Both the position numbers and the translations under genes were made by a program. Shown here one piece after another: positions 39,701 to 51,700 of a DNA stretch of 64,000 bases; positions within the stretch are counted from its first letter, which is position 1, and each line of letters begins with the position of its first letter. Under the pieces are notes generated by a model that worked only from the letters and a program-made list of their open reading frames with translations, had not been told where the DNA came from and ran no database searches. The stretch is from the NCBI RefSeq assembly GCF_030463565.1, contig NC_134676.1:27591228-27655227 (forward strand), read 5' to 3'. The DNA is from Pelecanus crispus (Eukaryota > Chordata > Aves > Pelecaniformes > Pelecanidae).

Positions 39701-42700
39701 AAGGAAGATTATGAAGAACTTTATTAATAAGGAATTAATAGTTTGCTGTGTTTTATTGTGGCTAATGAATATCCTTTTTTCCCTTATCCCCTGTATTTCT
39801 TCAAAGGTATCAGTGCTTTGCTTGAATTGCCTAAAAATTGTGTTGCGGCAGCTGTTGGCAAAGAGCTAAGTGAGTATGTTGCATTTCTGTTAAATGTTCA
39901 TGTTCCTCTATAACAGCTGCTTATCAGAGATATGTGTAAAGAGCATGCTGCTGGAATTGTATAGGAAAAGTAAATGGTATTAGGGTGTGATTAGCAACCT
40001 TCTTCCTTTTCCCCTTATTTGACAGAGAGGCAGACCATACTAATCTCATTCAGGAGTTTTGTTAAGAACTGCGTGACAAAACTTTCCTATATTCTTTGTT
40101 ATTGTTATTACTGTTACTGACACCTGTCCAGATCTGGTTGTGGTGATCTACATTTGGCCTTCTGGAGAGTGTCTGGAAGGAGGACCCGGGGAACTACAGG
40201 CCTGTCAGCCTGACCTCAGTGCCAGGAAAGATTATGTAGAGGTTCATATTGAGTGAACTCAACAGGCAAGTGCAGGTCAACCAGGGGATCAGGCCCAGCC
40301 AGCATGGGTTCATGAAAGGCAGGTCCTGCTTGACCAACCTGATCTCCTTTTATGACTTGTTGACACGCCTGGTAGATGATGGAAAAGCTGTGGATGTCAT
40401 TTACCTGGACTTTAGCAAAGCTTTTGACACCGTCTCCCATAATATTCTCCTTGGGAAGCTGGCAGCTCATGGCTTGGATGGGCGTAGTCTTCACTGGGTA
40501 AAAAACTGGTTGGGTGGCTGAGCCCAGAGAGTTGTGGTAAATGGAGTTAAGTCCAGTTGGCGGCCGGTCACGAACGGTGTTCCCCAGGGCTCTGTTTTGG
40601 GGCCAGCCTTGTTTAATATCTTTATTGATGATCTGGATGAGGGGATTGAGTGCACCCTCAGTAAGTTTGCAGTTGACACCAAGTTGAGTGGGAGTGTCGA
40701 TCTGCTGGAGGGTAGGATGGCCCTGCAGAGGGACCTGGACAGGCTGAAAATTGCTGAAATTTCAAAATATGGAAGAAAATCTAGGAGAAAGCACTGAATC
40801 AGCAAAACAACAGACTTTGCTCAATATGATTAAACACTTAGCTGAAAAATTGCAATCTGGTATTCTGATCAAAGAATCATGAGCAAATTAGAAATAGTCT
40901 TCTTGTGTTAAGGCATTGGTATACAATGTAAATTTCCATCTGGACTTCCCACAGTTCTTCTGTAGTGCCCTTGAGATATCATAAAATAAATTCCAGGACA
41001 GGTTAAAATAAAGTCTTAATTCCTGGCGATCTTGATTGCCTTACTAGAAATATTGCATCTGTTTGAATAATAGTTTTCAGATGAGCCCTTAAGAAAGATG
41101 TTTCGCTTTTAGTTTACTTATCCATAAAGATGTCTAATACTTTTCGCTTCTGCTTCCTGCAACTTCTGATGTTGACTGATTCTCCGAATTTCAGAGTTAG
41201 TAGGCTGAAATGTTTTACCCTATGGTTGCTGTAGGAAGAGGCCTTAATAATAACACTGAAATAATTTATTCCCAATTTTTTGATGTTATGAGCAGTCAGT
41301 CATAAGTGGCTTTGCACATCTTGTACTGTCTCACTTATAATGTGTTTTAATTTGTGTCTTTCTGAAAATGATGTGTTTTATTTAAGCATAGCTACATTTT
41401 ATCCTGAATGATAACACTTATTTAGACAATATCTCTCTCTATCTTCTAGTAATTTTTAGGTTGATTGCTTCTAATGATGAGTCTGAAGGTTGGAATGTCC
41501 TTGAAGTAAAACGCCTTGTTGACCATCAGGATAACATTTTGTCATTAGTCAGTGTCAATGGTAAGAGTTGTTTTACAATGTTACTGGTTTTGTTAGCTAC
41601 CAAGGGATATTTCAACTATGGAGTTTTTATTGGGACCAAACTTTTAACTGGAGTGAAACTTCGTAACTAGCGGATGTACCTTCCTGTGTAGCTGCAAAGG
41701 TAGTGAAATGTGAAAATATAGTGGCTTTATTTATGGATTAAGGGTGAAATAAAACCAGGCAGGTTACAATGCAGAAAAGGCACAAAAGAGGCAATGTCAT
41801 TGATGGGAATGGAACTCTGGGTCTTCTTCATGTTGAGAAGGTTTAAAATGCTATTTTTTCTTGTTCCTTCTGATTCTTAAAATGGAATATACAATGCCAC
41901 ATCCGTTGCAGTTGTAGTCCCAAGGTAACTGAAAGTTCTGTGTGTGTGGATGTGAGCCTGCATATAGATCCATTATTTAGAGGCTCTGGAAGATAATGCA
42001 GTCTCTGCTGCTCATTAGGGCAATACTGAGCTATTACCTGAAATTCTGTCTACTGTACTACAGGTATCAACCCCTTCTACTTTGTTCTTCCCTGTCTTTT
42101 TTTATGGAGCACCCCCAGAGGCTGGGACAAGTTACTCCTGGTGTGAGAGAGAGTGTGTATTTGTCCTTGGGCTTATTTTTGTCAGCTTGGTTGGCACAAA
42201 GGGGCTATGGTACAGAGGTAACAAGAAGCTGGAAAGAAGAAAACTTGGATTCTATGGTACTTGTTTCTGGGGTTTCCTGTTGCCATTATTTTCTCCTTTT
42301 TGTTTATTTTCTTCCTTTTGGAAGTTCAGAAGTTCTCCTTTTTGATTATGAAGGGGAAGCAATATTGGGCTTAAAAAGACAATATGCTACCTGCATTAAG
42401 TATTGTTGAAGCAGTTCCTTTCCATGTGTGATTTAACAAATTAATGGACACCTACTTCAATCTTGCCATTAACTCATCCATTTAATTTGTGATCAGTATT
42501 TCTGTTTATGGCAAAGACATATTTTGCTGTGTCTGAGGGGTGCTGATACACCTGCTTGCCCAAGGAATAGAAGGGTTTTGTATGTAGGCAACAAATGAAC
42601 TTCAAATACATGTACATACTTCTGGTGGTGTTCCTTGCCTTTGCTATACTGTATTGTGCACCGCGGCCAGTGAATGTTCTCCTTCCTAGTTTTCATTTGG

Positions 42701-45700
42701 CAAGAGAGAGCTCATCTCCTTTTGCTCATTTGAGATATGCTAGGTAATTAAATGAGTATTTACTCAAAGGGAGGGGTTTTTGTCTAGTCAGGTGGTGCAC
42801 ATTCTACATAGCCTAACTTGAAAATGGTCTCAACTTTCTAGGGTTGTAACTTTGTGTGAAATGGATTTATTTATATAATGTGATTTCTGTGTGTGGTGTT
42901 TTTTTTTCTTTTTTCTCCCCTCTAGACTTGACTTTTGTGACAGGTTCTCACGTGGGTGAGTTAATAGTTTGGGATGCACTTGACTGGACAAAGCAGGCAT
43001 CTGAGTGCAACTTCTGGGACTCCTCTGTCCATCCAGATGTACAGCCAGAAATAAAGTTATCCCAAAGCCCAAATGAAACTTCAGTTCAACACTTAACATC
43101 TGATGAGGAGGTAAAAAGCTTTAAACAGAGTAAACTACTTTAAGTGAGCTAGCATGACCCTATCACAGAAGGCCAAGTGTTTTGTGTTTTCAGTTTGCTT
43201 CTTTTAATGACAGGTTTCTTTAAAATGTGCACAGCTATTTTTATACAGTCATAGAATCATAGAATTGTTTAGGTTGGAAAAGACCTTTAAGATCATCCAG
43301 TCCAACCATTAACCTAACATTACCAAGTCCACCACTAAACCAATTAAGGGTAGAGTACCAACCCCATGGCTCCTGGCTTGGTGGCTGGATCATTTATAAT
43401 GAAAGTAAGTCAACAGTTTTTATATAGAATTTTCGTCATTGAGCTAACTGAAGGTTATAGTATGTTGATGGTATGGGAACTAACATAATGCCTGTCACAA
43501 CAGCATTTCTATTCGACTGACAAAGATGTATTAGTTGTTTACATTACCACTAGAGAAAAATAAACAGGAGGTATGTGTTTTGATGGCATACATCTTTTCA
43601 TATTCCATGGTTCTGGAAATGTAGTTTCCATGGTTCTGGAAAGATCGTTTCCATGATAATGCGCCTCTTGAACAGTTATAGCTGAGGGTACTATGAAGTG
43701 AATTAAAGAATAGGCATATGTCTATTCTTAGTAGTAAATAAATATTGCTGCTTCTGTTCAGATGGGCTACACTCAGTTGTAAAGAGCACAAATACGGGTC
43801 CAGAATCCAGTCTACAGTAATCATGCTTTGGAGATAGTCCAAGAATTCTTGGTCAGAATACTCAGGCAGAACTCAGCCATTGTTCAGGAAACACTAAAAA
43901 TCCTCAGGTTGTTGTTTACTTCTGTGGAATGTTACCAACTGTTAGTGGCAAAAGATGTTTCATAGTTGGGGTACAGTGGGATTCTGTTTTGGGGCCTGTA
44001 GGTCCATTACTGGGGAATGATTAAGAAAGGGATACCAGGAAATGGGTTCAGAGAGATGAGCTATAACAAAATAAAAGCTGTGGAAAAGTCTGAATGTAGG
44101 CTGAGGGCCAAGTAGTCACCTGACACATTTGTCTGTGAAAGGAGCATTCCTAAAACACTGGAGAGAAAAACATTCCGGGGTGTGGGTGTGGGGAGAAAGA
44201 GATGTAGTTGTCTCTAAAGGTAGGATTTCCAGTGGTTTTTTTTGTGGGTGCTTAGTTCTAGAAGGAGTAAAAAGCCAGTCCTGTTCAAGAGAAATTCTGT
44301 AATTTGGCTTCAAAACATTTTGATTCCCTGCTTGAAAGCTACACAAGATGTGTTATAAGGGAGGGGAAAATAATTTTGGGAAGTTCAGAAGCAGTTAAAA
44401 CGTTAAATGTAGATTGTGAGGCTGCTGAGGACTTTCTTCCATCATGGAACAGAACTAAACAAGTTGCTGCAGAATTTTATTTATTGTGAGACTTTTGAAT
44501 GGTAGGAAGAAGAGGTGGGTCTAGTGTTACGTCCTGAAATAGAAGGTGGTTTTAGGGCGGAGCTGTCTCTATTGTAAAGTTCCTACATAAAAAGTGGTGA
44601 AGAAATGTATTCCTATAATGAGTTACTTTGTTACCTGCTGTCTAAAAGCAGAACACTGTTCTTCATGTTAAAAAACAAAACAAAACAAACCTGGTGTTTT
44701 CTCTGTTAGGGAATTTGTCAGCAGGCTTGGTAGTTAGGTAGTTGGAGAAGATGCACTTGGCTAGTTTGGCACTGAGCTTGTAGGCAAAACATCATTCAGA
44801 AACAAATGGGGTGGTAAAGGTTTGGCAATACTAGGAAACAGTACTCAGGAGTGCATCTGCTGTCCTGATACACGTGTGTGTGTGTTTTTAACTTGCCTGT
44901 TAAGATAGGTGTACAATTTATGCTTCGTCATCAGTTATTTTCTTGGGGTTTGAGATGACCGGGGTTTTGCTGGGGCTTGTATAAATAAAAGAGTGACTGT
45001 GAAGAGCATCTTTTGCAAAGCTGTAAGACTATATGACATTCAAGAGCCTGTCTCAAAGTGGAAGACTGTAAAGGAGAAAAGACTGAGATACAGGAGTGGA
45101 AGGGTGACATGGAATGCCATTGAATTGAGCCTTATGCAAAACTAGGAAAATAATAAAAATGGGCTCAGTGTTTTTTCCTTGATTTGGTAGAGTGCTATCA
45201 GAAATTTGAGCTTAGTTTCAGAGCTATTGGAGTTTCCACCACAGATGTGCATAAGGGGGAAAAAAAAAACAACCCAACAAAACCAGAACCAAACCAGAAC
45301 CCAACAAAAACCTGGACAAGGAGTTTTGAACAGTGTCAAAACACAGTTGAATATATATAGGAAATCTTATTTAAAGACACTGGGTTACCAGTTTTACAAA
45401 TTTTGACAAGTGTGTAGTGTAAACTGCTTAGAGACATTAATGCTTGGGCTGTGTAGATGGAAGCAGGCCATTCAGGGAAAAGATCCAGCATACCATCACC
45501 TAAACAAGTTATGTTCAAACCCCAAATATTTACTGAATAGAAGCATTTTGCACTCCTCTGTTTGGTACCAAATATTTGTTGTGTGTACGTACACAAGATT
45601 GTATGCTTGTCCTCTCTAAAATCATTACAAGTCATGAGAGGGTCCTGGTCCAATGATCTTGAAACTGTTTGTGGCTGCTTCTTGTGGTGGTATGAGGTAG

Positions 45701-48700
45701 AATCCCTGCACTTTTCTGAGAGCAGCATTGGATGCTAAATGGTTCCGGATCTTTGCGGTATTGTGTAATACCTTTCTGTGAGAGAGTTCCTTTTCTACAC
45801 TCAGTACAGCCCCAATGCTTGAGCAAGACCTCTTTGTGCAGCTTCAGTTAAATTTAAAAAAAAGTGGCAAAAATGCAGAACAGCTTCCTGCATTCTCAGT
45901 CTTTCTTGATAAAACAAGAGTTTGTCAAGACACAGAGCATTATTTTAGTGTAAGAACATAAATGTTTATTTGCAGAAATGTGTTGGTTTGTTGGTAACCT
46001 TGGTTTCCGCTTAGACTGTAAGGTACAGAATTAAAATACAGAAATGAAACAACTGCTTAGAGTATAGGAGGATATCCCTTATTTCCTCAAAAAAATTCGT
46101 ATTTTTGCTATAACTTGCTCATTCCATATGTTTGGGATAAAGCAGTAACATGAGGACAGAAACAAGCTGGATAATGCGGGCTAGATGACGTCATGGTACT
46201 GCTGGAAATCCATTACATGCAGGGTGATCTTTCAGTATCTGTTTCTGTAAGTTGTTCCATTGAATTTTCTTTCCAGTGTGTGTTTGCTGCTGTTGGGAAA
46301 GGCATATACGTATATAATCTTCAAATGAAGCGTGTGATTGCCTGCCAGAGGGCTGCTCACGACTCCTCGGTACTGCACATTGAGAAGCTTCCAAACAGGT
46401 ACGAGTCACGGTACACTTTGTTAATGCAGTAAAGAAATGCAGAACTTGGAAGGGTGGTTAGAGACAGTCTGCAAAGCTACATCTAATTTCTAGGGTAGGG
46501 ACTTGATCTTTAGTTTGATCTGCTTTTATTAGATAGAGCTTGTTGATCTGATTTTTTGAAAATGCATCATTGTAATTCAATGTGCAAAAAACTGTAATCC
46601 AGTACGCTTGATGCACAGGCTCAGAGTAAAATATCTTGGCTATTTTCAAAATCAGACTTGATAAAGCACTTTTGTCTACATTGTGAAAATACAGCTTAAT
46701 GGCATTTTACTTCTACAATGCAAAGGTCTATGGCATATTCAGTAAATATTTTTCACTAAATATTTTGTAACAGTTGAAATGTTTTAACAAAAAATAGTAA
46801 ATTCCAGCCTTTGTTCATTAGTGCTGAATTTCGAGCTCAAACTTATTTTGACAGCCAAGTTGGACAATTTGCTACATATATATAATCTAATAGTTGCGTT
46901 GTTAAATCTCTTTATACTCATGTTCAATGGAGGAAAAGTCTGTCAGAAAATAAAAATTAGGTCCTTGATCTTGTAAATATATGTGCTTTTCTAAACTGTT
47001 CTAAACATGCAATGAAAAGGAGTATCTTTCCTGTTGTTATTTTTCCATAAGAATAAAATATGGTTTTTTTTATGAAAGTAGGTTTACAGAAGTGTCCTGG
47101 TTTTGGCTGGGATAGAGTTAATTTTCTTCCTAGTAGCAGGCATAGTGCTGTGTTTTGGATTTAGTATGAGAAGAATGTTGATAACACACTGATGTTTTTA
47201 GTTGTTGCTGTGTACTGCTTATGCTAGTCAAGGACTTTTCAGCTTCCCATGCTCTGCCAGGTACACAAGAAACTGGGAGGGGGCACAGCCAGAATAGTTG
47301 ATCCAAACTGGCCAAAGAGAGATTCCATACCATACGACGTCATGCTCAGTATATAAACTGGGGGGGGTTGGCCGGGGAGCAGCGATCGCTGCTCGGGAGC
47401 TGTCTGGGTATCAGTCAGCGGGTGGTGAGCAATTGCATTGTGCATCACTTGCTTCGTGTATCATTATTATTATTATCATTATTATACTGTTATTATTAGC
47501 ATTACTATTTTACTTTATTTCAATTATTAAACTGTTCTTATCTCAACCCAGGAGTGTTTCTCACTCTTACTCCTCCGATTCTCTCCCCCATCCCATCAGG
47601 GTAGGGGGAGTGAGCGAGCGGCTGCGTGGTGATGAGTTGCTGGCTGGGGCTAAACCACGACAGGAAGCCAGTTAGTGGAACAGTGTTTGCAGTGTCTAGA
47701 CTTGTTATTTTTTGTTTTGCAGAGTGGTATGCTTTTAAAATGGGATTGAAAATACGTATTTTTTCCACCTGTTTTGAAAGTCCGTTATAGTTTGTCCTGC
47801 TACAGTTGCACCTTATTTTGTATAGAACATCTGTATGTCCTGCTACATTTGAGGGTTCTAACAAACCTGTGTAGAACCTGAGGCACTTACTGTCTCTTTT
47901 ATAGAAGCATCACAACGTGACTTGTGCAGATAAGTATCCATGCTAGTGCTGCTTATCAACTGTTTTTACAGGCAGCTGATCTCCTGTTCAGAAGATGGCA
48001 GTGTGCGCATTTGGGAACTCCGAGAAAAGCAGCAGCTGCCAGCTGAACCAGTTCCAACAGGTTTGCTAGTAGTGGGGGGTGAAAAGAACTTTAAAAAGGA
48101 TAAGGGGAAACCCAGTATTCACCTTACTGGAATAGAGAGGCTTACAGGCTTTGTAAGAAGAGATGTGTTATGTTCAACCAACTGGTAACAGGTGTGGGAG
48201 GGAAACTGAGGAAGACATGGTTGTACAAGCCCTCCAAGATCTGATATGGGAAGTTAGAAGGTCCAGCTGAAGCAGTTCTGTGCCATAAAGCTTATTTAGA
48301 GTTTACAGTTATATCAGCTGGTTTAACAAAAATTATGACCTCTCCTGACAAACCTTGATCCAATTCTCCTTGTACTGAATAGTACTGGATCCTGTACCAT
48401 GCAAGACTAAATAGTTGCAAGACCCTGTGAAGAAAGCTTAAGAGAAGCTTGTGGATGAGCAGCTGGCACAAAAAAGTGTGTTTTCCACGTCTCCTCCTTG
48501 AACTTGGAATGATGAGATTTGGACTCACTTTGAGGCTGTATCCAGCCTCACTTACATACTACCTCTGGGCATCACAGTCCTCAGGGCTAGTTGCTAGTGT
48601 TTTAGGAAGCTTAGTGTTTAGGGTTGATTTAGAAACACTTTTTCAGGAAAATTCTGTCTTCAGTATTGCTGGTGACAGCTGATCTACGCAGTTCTGCTTC

Positions 48701-51700
48701 TTATTGTGACAAGTGGTATTTGGTTTCACGTTATAATAACTTCTATCATTGGAGACATTTGAAAGAAACCATATGCAGTAATGAGATAGGTGGACTGCTG
48801 TTGATTTGCTCTATTTTTATTATAAGAAATCCCTTGAGTAGTTGTTTATCTCTCCAGTTATGTCCCTTGTACCGGGGCCATGGTCTAGCACACATCTTGT
48901 TTTTTGTGTTGAGGGGGCTGAGGGAAGGGTCAGGAAGAAAGTCTGAACTGGGTTGTGTACAGAACCCAACTTTCTTCTGTCATTATTATTACAGAGTTCT
49001 TCTGGAGGCTGTGGCACAGATGTGTGTTTTCTGGCCATCTAAATGAAATGTGGAATACTATCTTTACACTCCAGTTTAGCTAACAGTTTTAAATCTGAAG
49101 GAGAAAGCCAGCGGGCAGTATAAAAATGGGCAATGCAACATCAGAAACTGGCTTGTTACCTGTATGCCAGCACTCTAATGCTTTAGTGCAGGACACACAG
49201 GGGAGAGACTGGCACCTCATTTCTCTCCTCTTTGCACAAGTAACAGTTTAGGAGGACAGAGGAAAGGTAAACATCATTGTCCTCCGTCTACCTTTGCTGT
49301 TCAGTTAGTTCCTTTAGGCAGTCCTTGGATTTCTTGCTAAATCCATATATTGTCTCATCCAGGTGAGTAATTCAACATGTCTGCTAAATTACACCTAGTA
49401 AGGACAAAAGACAAAGTAGTTATGTTCCCTTCCCCCTGCAAGATGAATAATTCAGATGTAGAAATGCTGCGCATTACAATGCTTCTGTCATTTTTCCATG
49501 AAGACTGTCCTGCTTTTAGATCTTGAGTCACTCCTGTAGTTCTGTCTTTGGCTAGAGGAAATAGATTGTATTTGTCATTTTTGCCAAAATAAAAGATTTT
49601 CTTTTTTCCAGGGTTTTTCAGCATGTGGGGATTTGGAAGGGCAAACAAGCAGGCAAACCAAACTGCTAAGAAGATGCAGGAGAATACACCTGTGTATTTC
49701 TTGGAACTGGTTGGTGATTTGATTGGTCATTCATCAGCTGTGCAGGTAGGTCAGCTTTAGTTAGAACAAGAAAAGGTGAATTTCACTTACTAATGTAATT
49801 TTGGCAGTGTTTCTTAAACAGCTGTAACTTTTGAATGTCTGGCTCTGGTGGCTGGGAACAGATTGATTGTGTGGTATATTTAGCACAGTGTGAAAACAGC
49901 AATACATACTGACTTAAGCTTCTAATGAGAACTCAAACGCTCACTCATACCAGAGGATTGTGTGTGCAGATATATACATACATGCTACAGATAATCTGGT
50001 GGGGTATTTGGTTTCTTTGTAGACTGCAAACAGTACAGCTGGGAACTGCATGTTTGTTCCAGATTTCATCTTAATTTCACAATCTAAACAAGGGCTCATA
50101 TAAAACAAAACCCAGTCGGAAATTTCTTAGCCCTCTGCTGTGAGCCTTAAGGAGGTCTTTTAATTTTAGATCAGGTACCATTCTGTGCTTCTGTCTGCCT
50201 AATACAGTATGTTTTTGTTTTAAATGGCATTTTCTCTCCACACCTTTTTGTGCTTGACAAACCTATTGGAGTAACAAATCACTTTCTTACAGTGGGCTTT
50301 TATACACATTCTTGGCAGGAGCAGGGGGAAGGGCAGGTAGAGAGGAGCGGTGTGGTTCTGGAGTAGTTTTGCTTACAAGTATTCATAAGACTGGCTGGAT
50401 TGCAGAACTGCAGTAGCCAAAAGCTGGGAGCTTTTCACTAATAGCTAAGGTGAACCTTTTTGCTACAGGGGTTTCTGCAAGGCTTTCTGCACCTCTCTAC
50501 CATCTTTCTTTCTGAAAAACTGTTGAAAGAGGCCCTATTAGCAGTATGGAAAGTTGCTGTCTAAGAAAGAGGACATAGTGTGTAATTCAGCAAGAGGCAC
50601 AGCAAAGGAGGTGAGAGGCCCATGTTTGGTCTTTGTTGGGATGCTGCAGAGCCAAGCAGTAACTGAGATGATGGTGGATGTGATTTCCTGCAATATTCTA
50701 CATGTGGAAAATTCAATTTTTAAACTGGACAGACTGGGGCTGGAAATGTTGAGTGGTGATGAAACGCGATGGCCAAAGATGTGGGCTTGGCCAGAGTGTT
50801 TCTACTGGAACCACAGTGGAAGTGGAAGTGGCTGTTCCCAGAGCAGGTAGGCTGTAGTACAGTCCTTGGCCTGAATGCTTCCCCTGGACAGACCCCTTCA
50901 ACAAGCTGAAAAGTCAGGACACTGCAAGCGTGCCATAGTAGCATTGCGTGACCTGGTTCCATTGGCTGTTGTGTTGAAATGCAATTAGTGGCTAATTATA
51001 GGTGGCCTCTTGGAGGTCTCTGAAGTCAGGGGTGACTACATGACTTGTCAGCTCCATTGCTCTTGCAAAATCCCTCCACTGCTGCTGTACTTCTCTCCTG
51101 TGTTGCACCTCTTGCTGGTTTGGCTTTCTCTGTGTGACCAGGCACATGCTGATGTCTGTCACAGTTGTTCACTCTTTGATCCTCCCGGGCCTGGTGATGG
51201 TAGCCTTTGGTGTTGTGTTGGAAGGGGACAGTGTACCCAAATGAACAGAACAGTGGCTTCAAGAAACCAGGAGATCAGAGTTCACACAAGTCACTCACTC
51301 TTCTACTGCTGACTTGGAACAGGTTTCTTCAATACTTTGTACCTTAGCTTCCCTATCTGTAAGACTTCACTGCTTTTTCTGAACTGAGACCTTCAATGTG
51401 AAGTGCTGTTGAAGAGTTGTTTTCATGTAGGGATTTTATGACATCTCAAACATAAAGAAAGTATACATTGTAATTTTGCATACCTATGTTCAAACAGAAC
51501 CATTTCAGACACATGTATTTGTTTAGTCCAGCTGTACACTGAACATTTAAGCAAGCTGACAGTCTCATGTGAGCAACATGGTAATAGTAATTGTTTCATT
51601 GCAGATGTTCCTGTACTTCGGTGAACTGGGACTGGCTACGTGCTCTGCTGACCACCTCATTATTTTGTGGAAGGATGGTGAACGAGAATCTAGACTCCGC

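Noticed and set aside
41996-42409. 137-codon frame in WDR41 intron 8
   Set aside because: Hydrophobic, T-rich composition and an overlapping second frame; no recognisable domain and it lies within a defined intron.
47298-47675. 125-codon + strand frame and a - strand frame over the same region
   Set aside because: They lie on the solo LTR; the run of Ile comes from its (ATT)n stretch.
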